DNA from: Spinacia oleracea
Lineage: Eukaryota > Streptophyta > Magnoliopsida > Caryophyllales > Amaranthaceae
Direction: 5' to 3'
NCBI RefSeq assembly: GCF_020520425.1
Contig: NC_079492.1
Coordinates: 140,124,361 to 140,188,360 of the forward strand
Length of the DNA: 64,000 bases
The notes under the pieces were generated by a model that was not told the DNA's origin, did not search any database, and worked only from the letters and a program-made list of their open reading frames with translations. This document shows positions 21,746 through 32,399 of the stretch, one piece after another (the first letter of the stretch is position 1; every line of letters begins with the position of its first letter). Position numbers and translations under genes: made by a program.

Positions 21746-23092
21746 TGTTAAGTCTAATAAATGCGGTTCAGTATTAATTAACAAGTTAATAATTCAGTGA
21801 GATCAAGTGAGCTGAATGCCTAGCTAGAGGCCGCTTCAGTTCAAGTGGAATTAATGATATTAATCCACAGCTTACTCTTGACTGAACCCGTAGGGTCACA
21901 CAAATAGTACGTAAACGGATCAAGTATTTAATGGCATTAAATACTCCAACTATGGATATTCGGAATCGACGGATCTTGGTTTCAGTGGGAGCTGAGATCG
22001 TCACAGGCAAGAAATGAATACTCCGGAAATGATGATATTGCCGGAAACGGAAATATGGATCGTATCGGAAATATAAATATTATCCAAGTCGTAGATGTTG
22101 CCGGAAACGGAAACATGGTACGTATCGGAAAATATTATCGGAAATAGAAATATTGCCGGAATCGGAAATATTGCCGGAAACGGAAATATTGTCTGAATCG
22201 GAAATATTATCGGAATCGGAAAATAATTCCGGAAACGGAAATATTAAATATTTGTTCGAAACGGAAATTAATTCCGGAATCGGAAATGTTAAATATTGTT
22301 CGTATCGGAAATGAATTCCGGAATCGGAAAATTAATCGGAAGCGCGTCGTACGAATTAGCATCGGACGAGCTTGCTAGACGAAGGCCCAGCACGAAGCCA
22401 GGCCCACGTCCAGCAAGGGAAACGCGCGCCACAACACGCCAGCCCAAGCCTGCGCCAGGCCCACCGCAAGGCAGGCCCAGCGCGCGCCCAAGGCTGCGGC
22501 AGTCGTGGGCTGCGTTGCTCGGGCTGTGCGCGCGCGCGCATGGCGCCCCTCGTGGGCTGCTGTGCGTGCGTGTGTGTTTGTGTTCACATACGAAACCTAA
22601 AACGTACAGGATTCGTTTAATGATTAAATTCCTAATCCTAAAAGATAAATTAATTAAATAAGAGTTTCACTAGGATTCTAATTTAATTAATTCGTATCCT
22701 AGTAGGATTCCAATTCTCTTTCCATACCCCTATAAATATGTGGCCTGGGTTCACAATTTATAATGAGTTTTCAAGTATTCAAAGTGAGTTTTTGAGAGAA
22801 AAATTCAGTCACATACCTTGCCTAAAAGTGCCGAAATTATTAGTACCTTAAGGGAGATTCTAGTTGGTCAATCTTAAGGCGGATCCGGACGTGCTGTGGA
22901 CTATCTACGGAGGGACGACACTTGGAGTCCTAAAGACTTGTTCTTGTTCGGTTCGGGCGCAGCTAGGGAAGGCACGCAACAAATAGTATGCATCTAAACT
23001 ATGCTATATGATTATGTGTAAATAATATGTATTCCTGGCTAAATGGTTTTTCCGCATGATTTATGAATTGTCATATGTATCATAACCTAACA
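21746..23092 (+). mobile_element. solo LTR inserted in the LINE, no clean TSD
   Basis: 1347 bp beginning TGTTAAGTCTAATAAATG and ending CATAACCTAACA (TGTTA...TAACA). LINE sequence continues on both sides. The flanking pentamers TTCAA and CTCTA match at only three positions, so the two ends may come from recombination between copies, or the TSD has decayed. Inside are a CGGAAA-rich array (22021-22345), a GC-rich block (22340-22560) and a CCCCTATAAATATGTGG TATA-type promoter motif near 22725-22740. The open frames in the GC-rich block are chance frames. Confidence 0.7.
22021..22345. repeat. CCGGAA(A/T)CGGAAATATT tandem array inside the LTR
   Basis: About 18 degenerate units of (C)CGGAA(A/T)CGGAAATATT or CGTATCGGAAATATT cover roughly 325 bp upstream of the LTR TATA motif. 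The position, in what would be U3, suggests reiterated enhancer-like sites; this is inference. Confidence 0.8.
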
Positions 23093-23900
23093 CTCTATAG
23101 CTGATGTTAAAGACCACCTTGTTCCAGTACGGTGATTGTCTTTATTCCAGGCTGCATCCACCTGTAAATGAAAAGGGGCATGACAATCCGCATGTCGCCC
23201 TATTTCAACCTTCCAAAAAGTCGGTTGTTGAACAGGAGTTACTTCAGTAAGACCGGAATGCAAACCTTGTCGTTGTCTAAGCTTGAGAAGGGTTCCTATA
23301 CTACTTCATACCATACTGAATATGGGTGATCACAATGCCAATACTTCCTATCTGATTCTAGCCGGAACACTCTATTATTAAGTAATCCAAAGAGCCCAAA
23401 AAGTGCAAATAAAGTAGGACACTCTTTGACCATTCTTCCCATCAAAGCTGATAAACAGCCGGATATAATAGAGAATCCATTCCTAAAAGGAAAGATTCTC
23501 ATCATAATTAGAGTAATACCTAAATATCCACCCATCCTTACATGTTGTGCTAACGGGCACAAACGAAACACATGTTGCACATCTTCCTAATATGAACCAC
23601 AATGTGAGGGCATAACCTCATTACGTATTCAACGATCCCGGAGATTAGTGAAAACTGCTAGTCCAACGGACAAAGACTTCCAAATGAAAAGTTTCCTTTT
23701 TTCTGGGATTGGAAGCCCCCACAAGATTCTAAAGAAATTCCCTGCGGATTGAGGAGTATCCCGAGATATGTTTTGTTCCTGCGAATCACACATGAAAGCA
23801 TAACATGACTTCACATTATACCTACCCGACTGATGTTTTTGCTAGAAAAGATAATCTTCCTTCCCACTAACTGGAAATTCCGTAGACAAGATATCCCTTG

Positions 23901-24434
23901 TGTTAGAATCCAACCTTCCTTACCTTATACTTTTCTTATATTTTCTTGTATCCTTCTTATCTAATCTTTCTAAGAATTTTATTTTAAGTTTCTAGGCTTT
24001 AGATAAGATTATTATGTTATTGTCATTCCAGTGTCCACTGCCAGTTTTTGGCTAATTTAAAATAAACCTCTATGAGGGGTATGAACCAACACCTCTCACC
24101 AGAAGTTGCCTTTGCTTAATCACTAGCTTTGTTGTAAGCCTTAATAGATATTGTGTTGTCGGTTGTTTTAAAGCTTTCTTTCCTCAAGAAAGTATCCAGA
24201 ACAGATATACTCGTCGTCGGCCCCACTTGTGACTGTTGTGCGCACACAAGTGCCCGATCAGCGCCCGCGTTCCTTTCTTGTCTCCAATAGACAAGAGCGC
24301 TCATTCTCAGAAACCTTGCTTGCTCATGCTTCACGGTCCCCTTGAATTAATTGCGCACAAAGCTTGCTCCCCTACCGCCCAATAGGTAGGAGCGCGCCGC
24401 ACGATCCGGTGCCCAAAACATACGGACTGTGACA
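23901..24434 (+). mobile_element. short solo LTR (534 bp) inserted in the LINE, 5-bp TSD
   Basis: It begins TGTTAGAATCCAACC and ends CATACGGACTGTGACA. The TSD CCTTG is exact at 23896-23900 and 24435-24439. LINE homology resumes on both sides. There is no internal domain. The small open frame at 24116-24334 is not a gene. Strand is assumed from TG...CA only. Confidence 0.8.
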
Positions 24435-24897
24435 CCTTGCATTATCCCACTTAAAATTTTCTCTCACCATTGCAGCATTCCATTGAATACACAAACTTTT
24501 CAGCGTTGCGCATTGCCGAGGCTTACTGTGGAAGAGAAAATAAGTACACTACCCTAAATCCATTTATCTCCTCCTGCTAATAATCTGAGCAAAATTTTCA
24601 AGCACAACCTTGCAACAAAAGGTTTTTGGCCTTCTTTATACCCCAAAACCCCCAAGAAACATGACCAGTGATACGAGTTTGAGCATCTATTTTTAAAGAA
24701 GAGAAACCCTTGACTTGATAAACTTTTGAAAGCAGAAGTTGAGGATGAGTATGAAGACGCCAATCTTGTTTCATTTACAAAGGAGAATTGAACAGCTCTG
24801 TCTTGGCAACATCAATTCTGAATTAGAAATCAATTTTGTTTTCTTGAAGCTAGATAATTGTTATGGAATGTAGATGGAGAAGAAAAGAGAAAATAGC

Positions 24898-25080
24898 TAC
24901 TCCCTCCGTCCCATAATTATAGTCTCGTTTGACCAAAAACACAATTTTTAAGAAAAGTGGAATATAGTACATGAAAAAATGGAATAAAGTACTAATGATG
25001 ATTGAGTTGTATGGAAAAGTGGAATAAAGTACATGTGAAAGAGAATATAGTACATAGGAAAGTGGAATATAGTACATGGG
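24898..25080. mobile_element. Stowaway-like MITE, one end only
   Basis: The left TIR TACTCCCTCCGTCCCATAAT is clear, followed by GTGGAATATAGTACATG repeats. The matching right TIR is not found before 25100, where a GACCCAGTGGGTC palindrome begins. A related right end occurs at about 41560-41613, next to another GACCCAGTGGGTC. Truncated. Confidence 0.55.
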
Positions 25081-25176
25081 TGGGAGAAAACTTTGTTGAC
25101 CCAGTGGGTCACTTACCCACGTGACGTGGCTGAGTGATGTGGCGTGATTTAACATACGTGGGAGATGATGTGGCAT

Positions 25177-25990
25177 TGGTAAAAGGAACTCTTAGAACTA
25201 TGGAACAATTAAATATTTTGTTCAAATTACTATGTATAATTGGTTTCAAGAACAATTAATTTCCTTGTGCTTTTCTCTCTCATCCAACCTCACACATTGA
25301 AGTTAGAAAATCTCAGTGAGATATGTAGTATATTCGGCTATTAGGCCTTCTTTTATGCCATTTTAGTGTGTTGTGGCTACTACTAAAGAAAAACTTGCTT
25401 TTCGAACGGGCAATTATATAGTGATTAGTTGTCTTTTAAAGTGCTGATTTTATTGAGTTTTTGTGATTTTAGTGGGAATATATGATTGTAAAGGTGAAAG
25501 TTGAAAAAAAAAATTAAAAATGATGAACTAATATTGAGTGTTAAAGAGGAAGATGGAGTGGAACTGTAGAATAGGTGTTGAAGTTGTAAAATACTTCGTA
25601 TAAGAAACAACAAAAGAAAAAAATTAGAAATAAAAAATAAATGTATGAATGAAAGATGAGGGTGACACGTGTCATTCAATTATCTATGATTATCATTTTT
25701 AAATACTAGGTATACATAGGACAAATGGGTCAAGAAATTTTAGTATATTAAGAAGTTAATAGACGTTTTAGCCATCTTGGTAGTAGCCGAAACGATTTTT
25801 ATTTATTTTAGATTTTATTTTTTATATAATAACGGATCCGTTATTAAAAAAAAAAAAAAAATTGTCCTATGTTGTCAATCTAATTAGTAAATCTCCCTCA
25901 AAAAAAAAAAATCTAATTAGTAAATCAAATTTCATATAAAAACTTTGAATTAAATCTTTACAAACAAAAACAATTTCTACGGACATTTTC
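25177..25990. other. intergenic, no gene seen
   Basis: AT-rich. At 25664-25712 a GACACGTGTCAT palindrome followed by TTTTTAAATACTAGGTAT repeats a motif also at 2392-2466, so a small repeat family is present. No open frames of interest. Confidence 0.45.
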
Positions 25991-26225
25991 AAGGGTGGTG
26001 AATTTCTAGTGCCTCCGAAACTCTTAGCTCTAGTCTCGCTCTCTTTTTTGGTTCTACTACGAGGAGTTCCTACCGCCTTCGGCGAGTGGACTAATATCCC
26101 GTGGGAGTTTGTATGGATACCTCGATGGGCAACATCCCTATCAGATGAGATTTTTTCCATACCCAAGGCTCGAACTCGAGAATTTGGTTAAAGAGCAAGA
26201 GGCCCTTAACCACTCATGTCAACCT
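25991..26225 (-). mobile_element. tRNA-derived SINE
   Basis: On the minus strand near the 5' end, an A-box-like TGAGTGGTTAAGGGCC is followed about 35 nt later by a B-box-like GAGTTCGAGCCTTGGG, then a non-tRNA body of about 170 bp with stop codons. This is a plant SINE layout. The SINE 3' end is not sharply defined (T-rich or A-rich tail around 25960-25990). The 60-codon frame on the plus strand is accidental. Confidence 0.7.
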
Positions 26226-26816
26226 AATTGGTAGCTCCAGTCTCGCTTGTGATTGCTCATATATTGCTTTATCCGTTTTAAAAAAAATTGAACACTTTTA
26301 GTTTTGTTACTATTCATATACAAACTTTGACCATATATTTTTACTAATTTATTAAAAGCAAATGCCATCAAGTAAATTCGTTCAAGTGATTTCATTATAA
26401 ACTTTCATAATATTATATTCTAAGATTTTTTTATTAAAAAATAATTAGAGATAATTACTTAATTAGGGTCAAAGTAGTATCTTGACAAGCGGGCTAACAC
26501 AATATGAGAATGAAAATACTAACTAACGCTAACACAATTCGTCGTAACCACGTATTGTAGTATTGTGTATATATTCTTTGAAAATAAGGTGAACCGAACA
26601 TTAGCTCATTTCCAAAAAGTTAAATCCAGTTCGGTCTAATCCAATTCCAAAGTACATGTTCTAGTTCAACCTTGTTTATGCTATTAACATTTTCATTATT
26701 CTCATTCGTTATTTTTACACGTGTTTATTGAATTATTTAATTTTAAAATAAATTGGATATCTCATTTTTTATTTGTCGAAATAATACATTTACTTATGTG
26801 GCGCTCTAAAAATAGT
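26226..26816. other. intergenic, MITE remnant
   Basis: 26265-26470 begins with a TTTATCCGTTTTAAAAAAAA word like a decayed Stowaway end. No gene seen. Confidence 0.4.
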
Positions 26817-26820
26817 AAAA

Positions 26821-27214
26821 TTTAACATTATAATAATAATCAAAATAATAAAATACGATTATTAAAGATGAAGATGAATATAACGACGTTCTTTGGAACT
26901 GAACTAAATGGAACTAAATGTAGCTGAACTGAACGAAAAGAAGATAGGTCTAATTAAAATATTATCTTATTCTTAGTTAAACGAAAAATCAGTCATTTCT
27001 AAACACACAACTTAAAATTTAACATTATAATAATAATCAAAATAATAAAATACGATTATTAAAGACGAAGATGAATATAACGACGTTCTTTGGAACTGAA
27101 CTAAATGGAACTAAATGTAGCTGAACTGAACGAAAAGATGATAGGTCTAATTAAAACATTATCTAATTCTTAGTTAAACGAAAAATCAGTCATTTCTAAA
27201 CACACAACTTAAAA
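26821..27214. repeat. 197-bp tandem duplication
   Basis: Two head-to-tail copies (26821-27017 and 27018-27214) differ at only a few bases. Each includes CGACGTTCTTTGGAACTGAA and AAACGAAAAATCAGTCATTT. No open frame. Confidence 0.92.
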
Positions 27215-27311
27215 GTTATAATTTTGGAATCAATTTTTCTATAAAATTAAGTCTTATTAAAGTTGTCCCACATTGGAGTGATAAGGGTTATAAAGGAGAT
27301 GTATAAAAGTA

Positions 27312-27651
27312 CTTCCTCCGTTTCTATATATTTGCAACACTTTCCTTAAAATAAAATTGTTACATAGTTGCAACACATCTAAAATGGAAACTTTTTTTAC
27401 CCAAAGATACAATTTTATACCTAAGATAAAGTAAATAATGTGACTAAAGTGATTGTGGCCTCACTCTAATACCATTATCTTAATAAAGAATCGTATGTCA
27501 CATTAGTCTAGCTTAGGGGGTAGGTGGATTAATAGGGGTGGAATGAGAAATAATACAATATTGTTAGAATATTTTCCATTTTTAAAAAAAGTCAAGTATT
27601 AAGGGACGACCCGATAAGAAAAACAGGTCAAATATTCCAGGACGGAGGGAG
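27312..27651. mobile_element. Stowaway-like MITE
   Basis: Ends CTTCCTCCGTTTCTATA and CCAGGACGGAGGGAG are flanked by TA. Interior GTTGCAACACAT-type repeats, non-coding. Confidence 0.65.
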
Positions 27652-27891
27652 TATGAGGCAAAATGTATACACCTCTAATTTAATTGTCAAGGTTAAACAC
27701 CTCTAATAGAAGTGTCAGATTACGTTGTCATAGTTTTACTTTCATATTTCCCATTTAGATGTTCCTCGTCCTTCGGGAACGATATGGGACAATAACCATA
27801 TACTCCATTTTATGTAAAGAGCTTTATAACTTGCCCTTTCCTTCTTCCCGTTATTGCGAACCAATATGGGACAACTATTCTTTAGTATTCA

Positions 27892-29405
27892 ACTAGTGTA
27901 ATACCCGTGCGATGCACGGTTCACAATATAAATATCAAAGTTTCATGAATTCTAAACTATATTTGTAGACAATCAACCAAAATAGAGCCTTTAGATAGTC
28001 TTCTAATCTATACCGAGTATTTAAAAAAGCAAAACCGTAGATGAATATATGACACGTGACATCTTCTCTTTTCCTCCATCAATTTGTTTTTTTTTTTTCA
28101 ATTGTTCCTTCAACTGTTTGCTATATTTTACAACACATGATAACGTCTGTTCCACTTCATCTTCCACATTCAAAATCAATTTACCATTTAATTCATATAT
28201 TCATTCAACATCTTTCACTCCACCCCCTCTTGGCCTCCTTAACACTCAATATTAAATCACTATTTAATATAATTTATATGTATTTTTCAACCTTCAATTT
28301 TTACCTCTAATTAAATTATGTATTCCCACTAAAATCACAAGCCCTATACAAAGTTAGGACTTTAGAAGACATTTAAACAACTACAAATTGTCCGTTCTTT
28401 AAAATTAATGATGGATTTAATTCGTTATTGCCCCATTCCATATCTTATTTTATTGAAAGAATAAAAAAACAAAAAAAGGGTACGTAGATAAAATTATTTC
28501 CATTCCCTTTCATCATCCGTGTCAAACGTAAAGTTATTCTCGTATACCCTTTATTTCGATAGTCATACCCACCTAGTACTTGCCCCACCCTTTACCACGT
28601 TACTCGATCATTATTTAACACTTACGCAAATGTCAAATCATACAAAATAGTTTTCCATTGATAGTATGTCACAAGTATTGTGATTTTTCTGTTTTAGGGA
28701 ACTGATGCAAATGAAAATAAATGGAGAAAAATACTATTTTATACGAAGTATATTAAAATTTGTAAATAATAGTTGAAATTCTTATATTATACTCTACCCG
28801 TTCCATAATGATATTCCAATTTCTAGTTTTCATGGTTTTTAATGCACAATTTGAATTATTTAAATCCCTAATTATTCATTAGCATAAAAAAAATTACTAC
28901 GCCCCTGTATGTATCCCGTAGTACGCATGCATATCCATTTGGAACAAACATACACTCTAGTATATTTATTTTGGTTATAACTTCACGTTAAGAAAAATTA
29001 AAAAAAATATACTTTTTGAGCAACTAAATAAACATACATTCTAGTATGGAGCATATGTATTTCATAAATTAATTTAGTAATAAACTTTTGTTAAGTATCT
29101 TGTTCGTTACTGTATAAAGAAGTCAAATGAGTATATTATTCTGGTACTCTACATGTATTCTATCAATAAACATATTCCATAATATCTTTGTGATAAACAA
29201 TAGAAGTCAATAGTATATTTAAAATAAATAGTTTCTTTAATTTAGTAAATAGAGATTATTTTATACGGTACATTCAATAATATAGATTGTGTATTTAGTA
29301 AGTAGTACAAATGATATACATTTAGAAATTAAAAATATAAAGTAAAAAAAATGTCACGTGTTAGCACCACATTGAGGTACTCTCTCTTTTAATATAGTAT
29401 ATAGA
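27892..29405 (-). mobile_element. complete non-autonomous Helitron
   Basis: Read on the minus strand it begins A|TCTATATACTATATTAAAAG at 29405. It ends with the hairpin CCGTGCATCGCACGG, then TATTACACTAGT|T at 27892. The A/T flanks and absence of a TSD are as expected for Helitrons. No Rep/helicase frame is present. The 5' terminus is shared with the element at 44685-46920. Confidence 0.82.
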
Positions 29406-29414
29406 TAGATAATT

Positions 29415-29415
29415 G

Positions 29416-29461
<46 letters not shown>
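29415..29461. repeat. (GATA)n microsatellite
   Basis: About 11 units of GATA immediately next to the Helitron 5' end. Confidence 0.95.
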
Positions 29462-29650
29462 AATTGAATTTATATATACGAATATATTAAATGGAGGTAT
29501 TGAGTATGTCAAGGCTACATAAGATTTCTTACGAACATGCTTTGCCTAACAGTTAGTGTCCTGTCAAAAAGTATAGTACAAAATATACATGGATAGATAG
29601 AATAGACATAGATATATAGATTTATAGGATATTCATTTTACATATCAAAA

Positions 29651-29970
29651 GGTCTTGCGCGCACAAGGTACACAATAAATTTATTGTACACCAATATAAC
29701 TTTTACTTATTTTCTTGTAACTTTAACCTAGTTTTGATTAACTTTTATATTAGTAGAAAAAGTTGATAGATAAACATTTTAAAGGGTTATATGATTAATT
29801 TTATACATTATTAGTGATTTTGAAGAAATAAGTTTTATTAAAAATGAAAAAAAATTCACTAAAAAATAGATAACTTTTACATATATAAGCTTGACTTTTA
29901 AGCATTTTGAGTTAACATTTACTCTAGTGTACAATATTTATTGTACAACCTTTGTAAATAAGAATTTGTG
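29651..29970. mobile_element. 320-bp dispersed element, copy 1
   Basis: It runs from GGTCTTGCGCGCACAAGG to AACCTTTGTAAATAAGAATT. Both ends carry a TGTACAATAAAT...TTGTACA palindrome next to the termini. A second copy lies in the opposite orientation at 47187-47506. MITE-like; TSD not established. Confidence 0.7.
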
Positions 29971-30002
29971 TTTACATATATAGGGATTCTCCATATAAGT
30001 TA

Positions 30003-30230
30003 GGGCTCGTTTGGTATCACTATCACTTTTTAGTTTTTGATTTTCTGGTTATAAAAGTCACGTGGTTTAGATTCAATCATGAATTAAAAAATAGTCATAG
30101 TTATAGTAATCATATTTATTTTGAAAACTGACAACAAAAAACTGGAAACTACTTTTACTGGTTTTCATATTTTGGTTTTTAGTTTTGTAAAAACAGAAAC
30201 TAAAAACTAAAAACAATATCGAACGGGGCC
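30003..30230. mobile_element. Tourist-like MITE with TTA TSD
   Basis: The left end GGGCTCGTTTGGTAT and the right end in reverse complement GGCCCCGTTCGATAT form imperfect TIRs flanked by TTA (30000-30002 and 30231-30233). The interior has TTTTTAGTTTTTG and its complement. Confidence 0.65.
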
Positions 30231-30397
30231 TTAGAAAAATAATTGATGAATCTATTATTCTTATAGATTTTTCCATGTCAGTTTTTGTTACCATAGAATA
30301 AGCATACGTAGGACTATTTTTGGGAGAATTTTATCACATCTAGTAATTAAAATATGTGATGTTTAATTACTTTTATATTAAATTTAATTATTTATAT

Positions 30398-31022
30398 TAA
30401 AAGAGAGGCGAATCATAGAGTGACATTTGTCACCACCACATTAACGTCCTTTATTTTATTATAGTATAGACATATATAAACAGTTAGTTAGATAGATAAG
30501 TGTAGAAAAATTAATCGACGACAATAAATATTTTTCCGTTCACGTACATAGCTAAACTTATCAATTTTTTATGTTTATCATCAAGGAAAATCATATGAAT
30601 GGAAATCATTAACATTAGCTATGTGACTTAATAATTTCCGTTTGTATAATCATTTCCAATCACATAGCTAATGTTATCATTTTTTTAGTTTATCAACATG
30701 AGTTCACCGAGCTGGTGTAGATGAAATTTTTGGTAATTTATATTTTTTCGTAATATTATTAGGATGTTTATTATCCACGGAATTAAAAAAAATTGGTAAT
30801 TTATATTTTTTCGTAATATTTTTAGGATGTTTATTATCCACATAATCTTTAAGATTTATAATGACAATCAATAATATTTTATTTGTGCATGTTTTCCTTA
30901 AATACAGCAAAGTAATTTTGACCAATAATTTTAATTAATTTTTTAATTAAAAGAGAGGCGAATCAATTAGTGACATTTGTCATCACCACATTGATTTCCT
31001 CTCTTTTAGTATATTATATAGA
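30398..31022 (-). mobile_element. Helitron 5'-end units (two copies, 3' ends missing)
   Basis: AAAAGAGAGGCGAATCA ... GTGACATTTGTCA(C/T)CACCACATT occurs at 30401-30450 and 30951-31002. The second is followed by CCTCTCTTTTAGTATATTAT, whose minus-strand reading A|TCTATATAATATACTAAAAG at 31022 is the same 5' terminus as the complete Helitrons. No CCGTGC hairpin with CTAGT lies downstream, so they are truncated or nested. Between them, a TTGGTAATTTATATTTTTTC unit of about 63 bp is duplicated (30731-30850). Confidence 0.6.
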
Positions 31023-31060
31023 TAATTTAAGCATCTTTTGGTTTTGATTAGCTTAGGTTT

Positions 31061-31130
31061 TAGGGCTTAGGGTTTAAGGTTGGGGTTTAGGGGTTTAAGG
31101 TTAGGGTTCAGGGTAAGGGTTTAGTGTTTA
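31061..31130 (+). repeat. degenerate telomere-like (TTTAGGG)n tract
   Basis: About 70 bp of variant repeats: TTTAGGGCTTAGGG, TTTAAGG, TTGGGG, TTTAGGGG, TTTAAGG, TTAGGG, TTCAGGG, TAAGGG. It is an interstitial, decayed plant telomere-type repeat, not a chromosome end. Confidence 0.7.
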
Positions 31131-32064
31131 TATGTATAGTTCTTACCTTATGATCATTCTAGGTTAGGGTTTAAATTAGTAAAAGAAAATTTGACAACTT
31201 TGTATATGATCATAAACCTTATGATCATTAAAAAAATGATATTTCTGTAATTCTATATTTAGAAACGGAGGTAGTAGTACTTTAGCTTCAAACATGATTT
31301 ATTATAATTATATACATTTTAAAATGGTATTTCTAGATTTGTAGTAAGTTTATACATAGAACCTCACGTCTCTACCCTCTAATTTTAGACCGCCCTATCG
31401 GTTTAAAGTAGAATAGAAGTTATGACAACTTGCGTCACCCAGTTAGATGGGTTGGGTTCGAGTCGGGTAAATACAAGTTCCACTTAAAAAATAGGTCAGG
31501 CGTATATCTAGTCGGGTAAATACGAGTTGAACGTATAAGTATTTCATGTCGAGTTTTTTTTTTTGAGGGAATTTCATGCCGAGTTAGGGGTCAAATACGG
31601 TGCAGTGACGCCTTTTGTTCCTTAACCCATCGAGCGACCCTAATCCGACCCATATGGATTAGGTCTACATATGGCCGTATGATCTCGATCACAATGTTAA
31701 TAATGCAACCAGGCACTTTTTTTTGACTAATTTTAAAATTATTATAATGGCCTAAATTTTTTATTATAATTCCCTCAAAAATTATTATTATAATTATGAT
31801 TTGTGATGTACACATAATATTTAAAAGTAAGTTTTTCATTAAAACTATATTGATAATAATTAATAATAACATATTAATTAATACATACAAATAATTGATC
31901 ATTATTAATTTCAAATAGTGATCACAAAGAATTTCAATATAATAACATAAATATGATGTATTTAATATAACAATGCAAATAATCCCAATATTACATTTTT
32001 TATTTAAGAACTTATAGAAACTTATACGATTTTATTGGAACTTATACGACTTTATTGGAACTTA
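31131..32064. other. intergenic, no gene seen
   Basis: AT-rich. A GTCGGGTAAATAC word is duplicated at 31463 and 31513. The frame at 31591-31914 is low-complexity Ile/Leu/Met and not a gene. Confidence 0.4.
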
Positions 32065-32150
32065 ATTATAAAACCTTATTGGAACTTATCTGAACTTATC
32101 TGAACTTATCTGAACTTATCTGAGCTTAACCGAACTTATCTGAACTTATT
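32065..32150. repeat. short tandem repeat (TTATCTGAAC)n
   Basis: Four to five copies of a 10-mer TTATCTGAAC with flanking TTATTGGAAC variants. The same words occur dispersed at about 15270, 16530 and 21010, so this is part of a dispersed MITE-like family. It lies about 250 bp left of the Gypsy insertion. Confidence 0.7.
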
Positions 32151-32399
32151 TTGTTTGAAGTAAGTCAAAATAAATCGAACAAAACAGAGCCTAATAATAT
32201 ATTATTATGTGATTTAAAATAAAAATAATTACGGCACAAATAATTTTCGTAAGTTACGACTTACAACGTTAAGTTTATCACTTTACCACGAATTGGGTAT
32301 ACTAAAATAAACTCTAATTCGTACAATATCCAGTACCATTGATCAAAATCTATTAAGAAAGCTTAAATAAACTAAATATCAATTATCACTGATCAAAAT

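Larger units (their letters stand above)
21240..24830 (-). mobile_element. LINE (L1-type) 3' part, degenerate, split by two solo LTRs
   Basis: Minus-strand pieces keep the order of a plant LINE ORF2 C-terminal part. 24775-24440 matches the post-RT region (for example VKGFSSLKIDAQ, HVSWGF, GIKKAKN in the best frames). 23814-23296 carries the zf-RVT region (FRILWGLPIPEKRKLFIWKS, then QHVFRLCPLAQHV). 21741-21430 carries RNase H (QAEATTCLNGMQWAIS, ILPDSSIMVSSLQK) and EAHDRAGNAVHEGF. There are many stops and shifts. LTR insertions at 23901-24434 and 21746-23092 interrupt it. It is an old, dead copy. Confidence 0.75.

Noticed and set aside
22021..22345. CRISPR-like regularly spaced repeats
   Set aside because: Units are degenerate, variable in spacing, and sit in a plant LTR.
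22296..22661. Overlapping open frames on both strands in a GC-rich stretch
   Set aside because: GC-rich block of an LTR. Frames are open on both strands at once, with no domain and with Ala/Arg/Pro bias.
23296..23814. Host protein-coding exons
   Set aside because: Matches the zf-RVT region of LINE ORF2 with stops, and continues into RNase H across the LTR insertion.
26150..26225. Possible tRNA gene on the minus strand
   Set aside because: Has A- and B-box-like words but no cloverleaf, and continues into a SINE body.
31061..31130. True telomere
   Set aside because: Only about 70 bp, highly degenerate, and flanked on both sides by ordinary sequence.
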